Under the pieces are notes generated by a model. It was not told where the DNA came from and did not search any database. It worked only from the letters and a program-made list of their open reading frames with translations. From assembly GCF_001904745.1 (NCBI RefSeq), contig NZ_MRCD01000079.1, positions 1 to 43,381 on the forward strand: a stretch of 43,381 bases of DNA, read 5' to 3'. Shown here in pieces: positions 1 through 8,618 of this stretch (positions within the stretch are counted from its first letter, which is position 1; each line of letters begins with the position of its first letter). A program made the position numbers and the translations under genes. Origin of the DNA: Calothrix sp. HK-06. GTDB taxonomy: Bacteria > Cyanobacteriota > Cyanobacteriia > Cyanobacteriales > Nostocaceae.

Positions 1-337
1 TTATGTAATATTTGATGCGACATTCTGAAGTGCGGAATGTGGGTTATAACTACTGGTAATGAAGCACCAAGGCGGTTGCTTAATGTATCAAGAAAAAACC
101 AGCAGTTCATCAGCTCGGCCACTAGCCTGGGTGTTGAGTTAAGAACACAAAAGCTGAAGCAATCCTTAAATTCTTCATGTCCCTAGGGTAAAAACCCGCT
201 CATAATGTCAAATTTTACACATATTCGCTCAAAATCAGCCGTTACATTCCCTTTGTTTATGGGTATTATAAGCAAGGGAAAGATTCGTTACAAAACTTAA
301 TTTCTCTCTTGAAGGTTAATTAGTTAATTGACACCAC
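1..337. other. Leader region without a recognised gene
   Basis: I see no convincing coding sequence on either strand and no RNA gene here. The stretch is AT-rich towards its right end and leads into the histidine kinase that starts at 338, so its last 100 bases probably hold that gene's promoter. A purine-rich GAAGG lies at 311-315, about 22 bases before the start codon, which is too far for a normal ribosome binding site. Confidence 0.4.
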
Positions 338-2116
338 ATGCTGAACGGACTGCTGATTGCTTCTAACGGGATAATCTCGCTGTGCTACTTTATAATCGCT
401 TCACTAATTTTGCGTCCCTTTCTGCGGGGAGAGCAGAAAACCTCCCTGGTGCTGGCCACCATTTTAGTCTTCTTTAGTTGCGCCCTTGGGCACGGAGGGC
501 ACGTGCTGATGATGCTGGGGGACAATCAGCATTTCGTCCACCAGTCCAGCGTGCTACTCAAACTGCAAATCGGGATCGATTCAGCAACCGCCGTGGTGGC
601 TATTACCTATATAGCTTTGCGCCGCTACTTTTCCTTTCTGGTGGACGCCCCGCTCCTGCTCACGCAAGCTCAAGCTAAATTAAAAGCGGCAAACGAAGAA
701 CTGAAACAATTAAACAATAAATTAGAATCCATAGTCAGCGCGCGCACCGTTGAACTCGAACAAGTCAACAGAATGCTGGCGGCTAGAACGGTAGAACTAA
801 ACAATACAATCTCGGCTCTCAACCGCAGCAACGCCTTTCTGGTCGCCCAGCAGGAAACTGGAGTGGACGGTATTCTGGTCGTCGATGAACACGATAAGGT
901 TGTTTACTACAACCAAAACTTTTATAAAATCTGGCAAATTCCAGAAGAGCTTGTTCAGCAGGGAGACGACAGAAAAATCCTGGAACTGGTGGTGACAAAG
1001 CCAATGCATCAAGAGGAGTTTATCGCCAAAGTCAATTACCTATATCAGCACCCGGAAATCACTAGTCGCGATGAAATCTTTCTTAAAGACGGGCGAGTGC
1101 TGGACAGATACACCTCAGCCATTCACTCCACTGACGGCATATACTACGGTCGCATCTGGTTCTTTCGCGACGTAACGGAGCGTAAAACCGCCCTAGATGC
1201 CCTGCTGTCCTCCCAGCAATTGCTACAGCAGAAAGCCACAGAATTAGAATTAACTTTATCGCAGCTGCAACACACCCAAGTGCAGTTGATTCAAAGCGAG
1301 AAAATGTCAGCCCTCGGTCAACTAGTCGCAGGCGTTGCCCACGAAATCAACAATCCCGTCAACTTCATCTACGGCAACCTATCTCACATCGACTACTACG
1401 TGCAGGATTTAATCGGTTTGCTTAACATCTACCAAGAGGAGTGCCCTAACCCTTCTGCTGGCGTCCTGTCTTGTATGAAGGAAATTGACTACGAATACTT
1501 AATTGCTGATTTTCCAAAGCTTTTGACTTCCATGAAAGTCGGCGCCGAGCGCATACGCGAGATTGTCCTATCCCTGCGTACCTTCTCTCGCCTGGATGAA
1601 GCGGCTACTAAAAAGGTGGATATTCACAAAGGCATTGATTCCACGCTCCTGATTCTGCATAGTGAGCTGACAACTAAATCAGGGGTGAAGATACAAATTG
1701 TTAAAGATTACGCTTTGCTGCCTGAAGTGGATTGCTACCCCAGTTTGCTTAACCAAGTGTTTTTAAATATTTTATCCAACGCCATTGAAGCTTTAACTTT
1801 AGAAACGAGTGGTAGCGAAACTACAAATCGCGAAAGTGAAACAGTACCGACCATTCAAATCTCTACTGAACTAGCCGATACAAAACAGGTAATCATTAAA
1901 ATTGCCGATAACGGCTGTGGCATTGCCGAGTCCGCTAAGGCTCAGATTTTCAATCCCTTCTTCACCACCAAACCCGTGGGACAGGGCACTGGCCTCGGCC
2001 TCGCCATCAGCTACAAGATAATCGTCGATACGCACAAAGGCAGTTTACAGTTTAAATCCAAACCTGGGCACACGGAGTTTGTAATCTCTATTCCCCTGGT
2101 GCAGAAGGTACAGTAA
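338..2116 (+). CDS. Membrane sensor histidine kinase with ethylene-receptor-like N-terminal domain and PAS domain
   Basis: A 592-residue sensor kinase. Residues 1-105 form three or four hydrophobic helices that resemble the ethylene-binding domain of plant ETR1: a YFII motif at 17-20 and a Cys48-x3-His52 pair, the spacing of the ETR1 copper ligands. The aspartate essential in ETR1 helix 1 appears to be Asn10. A coiled coil (about 108-160) leads to a PAS domain (about 165-280) and a second coiled coil. The HisKA domain has the phosphoacceptor His335 in AHEINNP, followed by an HATPase_c domain with N box (NILSNAIEAL), G1 (DNGCGI) and G2 (GTGLGLAIS). There is no receiver domain, so it should phosphorylate a separate regulator. 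It stands alone on this strand, with a decayed transposase downstream. The kinase core closely resembles that of the REC-kinase at 3245-4519. Signal and partner are unknown. Confidence 0.88.
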   Translation: MLNGLLIASNGIISLCYFIIASLILRPFLRGEQKTSLVLATILVFFSCALGHGGHVLMMLGDNQHFVHQSSVLLKLQIGIDSATAVVAITYIALRRYFSFLVDAPLLLTQAQAKLKAANEELKQLNNKLESIVSARTVELEQVNRMLAARTVELNNTISALNRSNAFLVAQQETGVDGILVVDEHDKVVYYNQNFYKIWQIPEELVQQGDDRKILELVVTKPMHQEEFIAKVNYLYQHPEITSRDEIFLKDGRVLDRYTSAIHSTDGIYYGRIWFFRDVTERKTALDALLSSQQLLQQKATELELTLSQLQHTQVQLIQSEKMSALGQLVAGVAHEINNPVNFIYGNLSHIDYYVQDLIGLLNIYQEECPNPSAGVLSCMKEIDYEYLIADFPKLLTSMKVGAERIREIVLSLRTFSRLDEAATKKVDIHKGIDSTLLILHSELTTKSGVKIQIVKDYALLPEVDCYPSLLNQVFLNILSNAIEALTLETSGSETTNRESETVPTIQISTELADTKQVIIKIADNGCGIAESAKAQIFNPFFTTKPVGQGTGLGLAISYKIIVDTHKGSLQFKSKPGHTEFVISIPLVQKVQ

Positions 2117-2195
2117 GCTGATTTGGTGCTGCCCAAGCAACGATAATCATTATTGATGAATAGTTAGAGTTTGATAATTATTCCCTATATCAAAA

Positions 2196-3156
2196 TTGCC
2201 CTGTCTAAAGATATGGTTTCTAAAAATGTTATTGCTTCTGTTTTACAAACCACAAAATATTTACTTGTTATATCGATTATATTTATCCATTGATACTACT
2301 GTGCTATGGAATCGCTTCTGTATCTCTTACAAAGTTTGGCGGGACGGAAGCCGACACCGCCAACTTTGCGCTGATTCATATCTCAGTAGTATGTTGTGGT
2401 CGGGCAATTCCTTTGTTGTGGTGTGTATTGGAGCATAGCAGTGCGACAGTAGCATTTAAGGAATACGAATCAATGTTACGTAAAGCTAGGTGGTTACTAC
2501 GCCATCACCCAGATGTAATGTTACTTGCAGACAGAGGTTTTAGCAATCATGATTTGTTGAGTTTGTTGTAAGAGAGCAGTTGGCATTATTGCATACGTAT
2601 AACTTGTGACACACGGTTGCATGGAATTCGGCGCCACCCGATAGAAGCATCCTCAATCTATCCTAAAAAAGGAGAAGCTGCTTTTTATCATAATGTTGGA
2701 CTATGGCATTCCGGGTTTAATTCGTTGTAATTTAATAGTTGCTTATCCTGAAGGGGTATCTGAGCATTGGGCTGTGATTACTTCGGAATCTCCAACTTTA
2801 AAAACATTACATGAGTATGCCTTGAGATTTCGCGTGGAGGAGTTGTTTCTGGATAGTAAATCCGGCGCGTTTGAACTAGAAGATTCTCGCCTCAGAAATT
2901 CAAAATACGAGTGAGCGTTTATATCTTATTGCAGCTTTAGCTTTACTTTATAGCACAGCACAGGGCATGGCTGTGCAAGTTGCGGGTCTGCGTCAACATG
3001 TTGACCCTAAGAGCGAATCGTGGTTTGAGCTATCTTAAAATTGGTATTAGCTGGCTCAAAGGTGTTATTCATAAAGGGCGACAATTACTAACCCCAATTC
3101 CTTTGTTGCCTAAAGACCCTGAGCCTTGTTTTGCTTCCAATAAAGCGATGTCTTGA
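2196..3156 (+). pseudogene. Decayed IS4-family transposase
   Basis: Transposase fragments follow each other in different frames. A first acidic residue lies in LSIDTT (frame of 2196). The frame of 2290 gives AIPLLW and then LLADRGF, the second catalytic Asp, and stops at 2569-2571. The frame of 2693 gives YALRFRVEELFLDSK, which fits the Y-(2)-R-(3)-E-(6)-K signature of IS4-family DDE transposases. Two further frame changes run to a stop at 3154-3156. At least four frameshifts and an in-frame stop rule out function. No terminal inverted repeats or target duplication could be recognised, so only the coding remnant is marked. It lies between two converging kinase genes. Confidence 0.85.
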
Positions 3157-3244
3157 TATAAGTTATGGGATATGGTTTTCTCGTATCTATTCTTTTGAGT
3201 GCTGGCCTTGATTTCACTGCGTTCTAAATAAATCTGTCAGGCAG

Positions 3245-4519
3245 TCAGGCCATGACCTGCCGCACTGGAATTTGCATAACAAACTCGGTTCCTTGTCCCA
3301 CATTGGAATAGCACTCAATCTTACCACCGTGTTTTTCAGTGACAATCTGATAGCTAATCGATAACCCCAACCCAGTTCCTTTACCCACGGGTTTGGTGGT
3401 AAAAAAAGGATTGAAGAGTTGAGAACAAACAGCTTCTTGAATGCCAACCCCGTTATCGGCAATGGCAACTTCGACCCAGTTACTATTTATTGTAGAAGTA
3501 CGGATGGTGATGGTAGGTGAGGCAATCGCAGACTCTTCCAAGGCATCAATCGCATTACTTAAAATATTCATAAACACCTGGTTAAGCTGGCTAGGATAGC
3601 ATTCAACTTCTGGTAGCTGCGCGTAGTCTTTGATGACTTTAATTGGAGGAAAATCAAGTTTAGCTTTGAGGCGATATTGCAAAATTACCAGGGTACTATC
3701 AATGCCTGTATGAATATCGACTCCTTTAAGCTGGGCTTCATCCAGACGGGAAAAATTGCGAAAAGAGAGGATGAGGTGACGAATGCGATCGCTCCCCATT
3801 TTCATCGAACTCAGCATCTTTAGCAAGTCCTCTTGCAGAAATTCTAGGTCTAAAGCTTCTGCACGCTCTTGAATTTCCTGTACCGGGTTGGGATAATGCT
3901 TCTGGTAGAGTTGGACAAATTCGAGTAAATTTTGAGTATATTCCTTGACATGGGTGAGGTTGCCGTGAATAAAATTGACTGGATTATTGATTTCGTGGGC
4001 AATTCCAGCCACCAACTGACCGAGGGCAGACATTTTTTCGCTTTGTACCAGATGCAGTTGGGCTTGCTTGAGGTTTTCTAATGCCCGGTTGAGTTCATTA
4101 GTGCGTTGTTCCATTAAACAAGTAGCATTCCGCAGTTGTAGATGCACCCGGATACGTGCTAACACTTCTTCATGCTGAATTGGTTTGGTTATATAGTCCA
4201 CGGCGCCTAAACTTAAGCCTTTGACTTTATCTATAGAGTCAGAAAGAGCAGTCATAAAAATCACCGGAATATCTGTAGTGACGGGATTAGCTTTGAGTTT
4301 TTGACAGGTTTCAAAGCCATCAATACCCGGCATCATTATATCAAGTAAAATTAAGTTGGGGTGAGAAGTTTGTATTCTTTGTAGGGCAGTTTCACCATTT
4401 TTAGCAATCGCGACCCGATAACCCTGTTCACTTAACAAATCAAACAATACTTGCAGATTAGTAGGGGTGTCGTCTACAACTAAAATCGTGTTTTCCTGAG
4501 TCAAAACATTAATAGACAT
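3245..4519 (-). CDS. Response regulator-histidine kinase fusion (REC-HisKA-HATPase)
   Basis: A 424-residue soluble protein with no membrane segment. It starts with a receiver domain (about 10-125): acidic pair Asp16-Asp17, phosphoacceptor Asp60 in LILLDIMMPG and Lys112 in TKPI. A short coiled coil leads to a HisKA domain with His175 in AHEINNP, then HATPase_c with NILSNAIDAL, DNGVGI and GTGLGLSIS. Such REC-first kinases are typically phosphorylated by an upstream hybrid kinase and pass the signal on. The upstream neighbour on the same strand, 95 bases away, is a hybrid kinase, so the two may form an operon and a phosphorelay. No DNA-binding or output domain is present. The specific pathway cannot be named. 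Confidence 0.9.
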   Translation of the reverse strand: MSINVLTQENTILVVDDTPTNLQVLFDLLSEQGYRVAIAKNGETALQRIQTSHPNLILLDIMMPGIDGFETCQKLKANPVTTDIPVIFMTALSDSIDKVKGLSLGAVDYITKPIQHEEVLARIRVHLQLRNATCLMEQRTNELNRALENLKQAQLHLVQSEKMSALGQLVAGIAHEINNPVNFIHGNLTHVKEYTQNLLEFVQLYQKHYPNPVQEIQERAEALDLEFLQEDLLKMLSSMKMGSDRIRHLILSFRNFSRLDEAQLKGVDIHTGIDSTLVILQYRLKAKLDFPPIKVIKDYAQLPEVECYPSQLNQVFMNILSNAIDALEESAIASPTITIRTSTINSNWVEVAIADNGVGIQEAVCSQLFNPFFTTKPVGKGTGLGLSISYQIVTEKHGGKIECYSNVGQGTEFVMQIPVRQVMA

Positions 4520-4614
4520 CGATAAACTCCTGCGTGCGATAGTTGTCTTAAAATAGGGAATGGGACATTTGAAAGGCTGTTTGGTCTAAATAATTCTTTC
4601 TTTCTGCCTACTGC

Positions 4615-7600
4615 CTAAGCTTTTGATTTAAGCAACCGCAAGATCGCTTCATCGTCAAACTTCTGGCTGAGTTCCAACACCCGGTTGGCAAAGGCAACAT
4701 ATTCAGGTGCTAATTCCTTGATTCGGTTGGCTTCATGTTGCACATCGGTGATAAATCCACCTTGAATAGCAGCGTAGAGAGCGGTGAGTTCTGCGGGTGG
4801 GGGCATTACTAGGTTAGCTTCTTCTGAGGTGGTTACAACTTCCCCAGTAGGTTCTGGTAAGGTTTCGTAAATCCATTGCAACTGCAACAATCGTTGTAAT
4901 TCGGCAAGCAAACCCATTAAATCGATGGGTTTGGGAAAAAAGGTATTGCACCCAGCATTCAGGCTTGACTGCATATCGACTTGGGATAAAGTAGCGGGGG
5001 AGGCAATAATTGGGATGGAAGCAAAGTCGGGCAGTTGACGCAGGCGACGGGTCATTTCTAAGCCATCCATCACAGACATATGTACATCAGTAATGATCAA
5101 GTCGGGACGGATTTGAATCGCGGTGTCTAAACCTGCTTTTCCATTGTTGGCTTCTGCTAGTTTGAAGCCCAAAGGTTCTAGCATATTGACCGCAACCAGG
5201 CGGTTTTCTTGGTGATCGTCGATTACCAAAATTTTGCGTCGTTCACCTTGGTAGCCGATGATTTTTTGGTTGGGGATCGCCTGCCCTAATGTCCAGTCTG
5301 AAGCCAGGGGTAAGTCCACTTCAAACCAAAAACGACTTCCTTGACCAAGGACACTCTCGACGTGAATAGTACTACCCATTTTCTCAACGATTTGTTGGCT
5401 AATGGCGAGTCCCAATCCAGTACCTTCAGTGTTGCGTTCTCGTTTCCCTGCTTGCTCAAAGGGCAGAAAAATTGTGGATAGTTTTTCCGGTGCAATACCA
5501 ATACCAGTATCTTTAACTTGGAAGCAAATTCGATGGGTACGATTGGATGCCCTTGGGGTATCGACTGGTTCAACCCGGAAGGATACTGTGCCAAAGTCGG
5601 TAAACTTGACAGCATTACTGAGCAAATTCAACAAAACTTGCCGCAGTCGTTTATCGTCGGCATAGACAGCGGTGGGCAGGTTGGCTGCGGGTTGGTAATG
5701 AAACTCTATGCCCTTTTGCTCGGCTTTGACACGGCAAATATCAACGGTGGAGGTCAGGAAGTTTGCCAAATGGAAATCTTGGGGATATAGTTCCATCCTC
5801 TGCACTTCCAACTTTGACAAATCTAAAATGTCATTGATCAGCGTCAGTAGGTGGGAAGCGCACTGGTGAATTACCCCTAATCCCTTCATTTGTTTGGTAG
5901 TTGTGGCTGGGTCACGCTGTAGAATTTGGGCATAACCTAAAATACCATTGAGTGGAGTCCGCAGTTCGTGGTTCATGTTGGCAAGAAATTCACTCTTGAT
6001 GCGGTTGGCAGCTTCGGCTGCTTCCTTTGCCTGCAATATTTCTTGTTCTACGGACTTGCGTTCGCTAATATCGCGGGACACGATAACTCCCCCTTTCAAT
6101 GCACCACTGGCATCTTTTAGTGGTCTACCACTAGTTATTAACCAAATGCCCTGTGGGGCTTGATTATGACGAGTAAACATTTCCATATTGTCTACCTGCT
6201 CACCCCGAATAGCCCGCACCAAGGGAAGCTGTTCGGTTGAGATTGGAGTCACCTGATCGGTTTGAAATAATCCATATTGCTCTGACCATTCTTCCTGCTG
6301 AGTATCGGTTATTCCCTTGCCAAACATCTGTTCAGCAGCAGGGTTAAAAATCAGGAATTGACCCTTCTCATCCGCAACGATCACGCCATCGCTCATGCTG
6401 TTGAGTATTAGTTGCATCAAATTGGTCTGGTTTTGGAGAGCAACCTGAGTCTGCTGACGCTCGCTTACTTCAAGTTCCAGGCTAGCAAGAGATTCGCTTT
6501 TGATGCGGTTGGCAGTTTCGGCTGCTTCCTTAGCCTGTTTTAGTTCAGCCGTGCGTTCTGTAACTTGTTCTTCCAGTTCTGACTTACTTTTTTCTAAAGC
6601 GGTGAAGGATTCACGCAGTCGTCCTGCCATTTGGTTGAAGGAATGTGCCAGACTATTTAATTCTCGGATACTGCTCCCTGTAACTATTTGCTTCAAGTCA
6701 CCAACTGCCACTGCCTGACTTGCCTGATTTAAGTGCAGAATGGGAATCGCTAACCAACGGGAGGTGAAGAGACCGACTGTCGTTGCTACCGCCAAGGCGC
6801 CTACACAAAGCCAGACAGTTGTTTGGGTGTTGGCGTTGATTTGCGCCATAAAGGTACTTTCTGGGACACTTGTAACTACGAACCATTCCAAGCCATATTG
6901 GTCACGCCAGGGAGCAATATGCACATAATACGGCTCTCCTTGAAAATTGATTTTTAGGTTTTGAGCATAAGTTAAGTTATGCAGGTTTGGAATACTCTGT
7001 TGCAATTGCATGGCAATATTTTTGATGACTGGGTTAGGGCTGTCTCTGGCTTTAAGGCGTTTAATTCTTTGATTAACGACAGTAAAAGGCTGTTCTGAGG
7101 CAGAATTAGCCACCAACATCTCATCCTTCTCTAGGATAAATACTTGCCCGGAGCGGCTAATATCTAGGGTGCGTAGAAATTCGCTCAGTTTCAACAGATG
7201 AATATCTACCCCCACCACACCCAGCAGCTTGCGGTTGGCATCATAAACTGGGTGACCTGCTGATGCTGCGATGTAGGGCGGATAAGCAGGATCGTAGAAA
7301 GTGTAAATCCGATTCCAAATCGGTTTTCCGGCTTTGATGGGTTCGGTGTAACTAATCTCATTGAGAGTATCCCAGGTAGCAGTACTGAGAATTTCTGTTG
7401 GGTTGCCATCCTGATCTGTCAAGTAAGTGGTTATATTCTTTGGCAAATTGGGTGTTTTGATTGCTATATCATCAATAGTCACAGTTTTGCCATCGTAGCG
7501 GGCTGCTCCAGCTGCCTCTCCTGTAGGTAGGCTTATGATAATGTAGGTTAGATCATAAGCTTGCATTTGCTGCCAGAGGAATTTGCCAATAGTTTTGCGA

Positions 7601-7815
7601 TCAAACCCCTGAAGCAATCCTAGACGCATGATATTAGCATTGATCTGGTTAACTTGATGGGGAATTGCCAGGTAAGAGTTCAAATGATTATTCACCTGGT
7701 TGCTAGTACGCTGCATCAACTGCTTTGCCAAATCTTGAACCGCTTTCTCACTATTTTTAAACGACAGATATCCAACTAGTCCCACTGCTCCAAAAATCTG
7801 CAATATAAATGGCAC
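4615..7815 (-). CDS. Hybrid sensor histidine kinase (dCache-HAMP-PAS-HisKA-HATPase-REC), probably N-terminally disrupted
   Basis: 1066 residues if translation starts at GTG 7815. One membrane helix lies near the N-terminus, followed by a periplasmic dCache-type sensor (about 30-320), a second helix (about 328-350), HAMP (about 350-405), coiled coil, PAS (about 460-590), HisKA with His616 in MNHELRTPLNG, HATPase_c (DTGIGI, GTGLGLAIS) and a receiver with Asp910. The receiver has MSVMDG where MPVMDG is usual. The same frame continues upstream to an ATG at 7870-7872 and reads a normal family N-terminus (ending SLPL, then WVLIVPF), but a TAA at 7828-7830 interrupts it. The gene is either inactivated, rescued by reinitiation at GTG 7815, or affected by a sequence error. 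It is the likely upstream partner of the REC-kinase at 3245-4519. Confidence 0.85.
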   Translation of the reverse strand: MPFILQIFGAVGLVGYLSFKNSEKAVQDLAKQLMQRTSNQVNNHLNSYLAIPHQVNQINANIMRLGLLQGFDRKTIGKFLWQQMQAYDLTYIIISLPTGEAAGAARYDGKTVTIDDIAIKTPNLPKNITTYLTDQDGNPTEILSTATWDTLNEISYTEPIKAGKPIWNRIYTFYDPAYPPYIAASAGHPVYDANRKLLGVVGVDIHLLKLSEFLRTLDISRSGQVFILEKDEMLVANSASEQPFTVVNQRIKRLKARDSPNPVIKNIAMQLQQSIPNLHNLTYAQNLKINFQGEPYYVHIAPWRDQYGLEWFVVTSVPESTFMAQINANTQTTVWLCVGALAVATTVGLFTSRWLAIPILHLNQASQAVAVGDLKQIVTGSSIRELNSLAHSFNQMAGRLRESFTALEKSKSELEEQVTERTAELKQAKEAAETANRIKSESLASLELEVSERQQTQVALQNQTNLMQLILNSMSDGVIVADEKGQFLIFNPAAEQMFGKGITDTQQEEWSEQYGLFQTDQVTPISTEQLPLVRAIRGEQVDNMEMFTRHNQAPQGIWLITSGRPLKDASGALKGGVIVSRDISERKSVEQEILQAKEAAEAANRIKSEFLANMNHELRTPLNGILGYAQILQRDPATTTKQMKGLGVIHQCASHLLTLINDILDLSKLEVQRMELYPQDFHLANFLTSTVDICRVKAEQKGIEFHYQPAANLPTAVYADDKRLRQVLLNLLSNAVKFTDFGTVSFRVEPVDTPRASNRTHRICFQVKDTGIGIAPEKLSTIFLPFEQAGKRERNTEGTGLGLAISQQIVEKMGSTIHVESVLGQGSRFWFEVDLPLASDWTLGQAIPNQKIIGYQGERRKILVIDDHQENRLVAVNMLEPLGFKLAEANNGKAGLDTAIQIRPDLIITDVHMSVMDGLEMTRRLRQLPDFASIPIIASPATLSQVDMQSSLNAGCNTFFPKPIDLMGLLAELQRLLQLQWIYETLPEPTGEVVTTSEEANLVMPPPAELTALYAAIQGGFITDVQHEANRIKELAPEYVAFANRVLELSQKFDDEAILRLLKSKA

Positions 7816-7872
7816 TATTAATACCCATTATAAGGGGAGCGATTTGGTTGTTAGGATGGAAAAATTCTTCAT
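7816..7872 (-). pseudogene. Original 5' end of the hybrid kinase, cut off by an in-frame TAA
   Basis: Reading from ATG 7870-7872 gives M-K-N-F-S-I-L-T-T-K-S-L-P-L, then TAA at 7828-7830, then W-V-L-I, running straight into V-P-F-I-L-Q of the annotated protein. Related cyanobacterial kinases commonly begin with a short charged leader followed by SLPLRTVLIVPF, so the stop replaces the expected Arg codon. The match on both sides of the stop shows that this was once coding. Confidence 0.7.
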
Positions 7873-8618
7873 AGCGAGCTTTCGGAGTTTGTTTTGCGGG
7901 GAACCAAGGGTATTGTTCAGAGTTACGTTGATAATGTCGTTAGTTTGCAAACCAAGTTGTTGTACATGATAGGAACACGAAGTTGGCTCCTGATCGCTGT
8001 AAACGAAAATATTCTAAAAAAGTAATTTTAAGCATAAAAGACCTTATTTTTTTATTTGCTTAATTGTTTAATTGTTTAATTTCATAATAATCTATTATCT
8101 TTTATATATAATCGTCAGCATACTCAACATTAGTAATTATACTTAGATTTATGTATATTTTGCTAAGATTGCTTTATGTTTTATCTTTATGTAGATTGTT
8201 TGTGATAGGAACGTAGTCTATTGATCAAAGGTAGCACTACCCTTTTTTACTAAAAACCGAACGTGCTAACTTTGCGATAACAATAATAGTTGTGGGAGGC
8301 GCCAAATTTTCGTATACCCTATATAACGCCCACAGGCTCGAAGCCTGGGGTTATTGATACGAAGCCTGCCAACGCGCGTGGGTTAATATTTTTAGCCGCG
8401 CGTTGGTGGGCGTTGTTAAATTAGCTGCACCATTCTATGGTGTCCTATGGTGTCGGCGGGTTTTGGGATTTTGAAATGACTCGGTATCCAAGTTTAAGGA
8501 ACGATATAATACAAGCTCTAATCTCGCTGTTTTCAGCAACTCGTCATCTTCCAGAAGTAAAAGATAGTGGTATAAAAAATTGCCAAGTAATCCTCTAGGA
8601 ATTCCAGTGCCTCTAGTT
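7873..8618. other. Long intergenic region with a structured element and one short open frame
   Basis: About 745 bases without a clear gene. The left 400 bases are very AT-rich. At 8323-8416 there is a strongly structured element, listed separately. A 40-codon open frame runs from ATG 8476 to TAG 8598 on the plus strand; I do not recognise its product, it lacks a good ribosome binding site, and it may be chance or a gene remnant. The hybrid kinase promoter should lie at the left edge. Confidence 0.4.
8323..8416. other. Candidate structured RNA or inverted-repeat element (nested hairpins)
   Basis: An outer perfect 9-bp inverted repeat (AACGCCCAC at 8325-8333, GTGGGCGTT at 8406-8414) encloses two hairpins. 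The first is CAGGCT/AGCCTG (8333-8338 with 8342-8347, loop CGA). The second is a 10-bp GC-rich stem, CCAACGCGCG/CGCGCGTTGG (8369-8378 with 8397-8406). A second copy of AGCCTG at 8363-8368 could pair with the same CAGGCT, giving an alternative fold. The layout resembles a three-way junction. Orientation, transcription and function are unknown; a mobile repeat is the main alternative. Confidence 0.5.

Noticed and set aside
7873-8100. Possible promoter or regulatory elements in the AT-rich stretch upstream of the hybrid kinase
   Set aside because: Many TATAAT-like words occur by chance in such AT-rich DNA; none stands in a convincing pair.
8476-8598. 40-codon open frame upstream of the end of the D-lactate dehydrogenase gene
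   Set aside because: No ribosome binding site, no recognised family and short enough to arise by chance; mentioned only in the intergenic entry.
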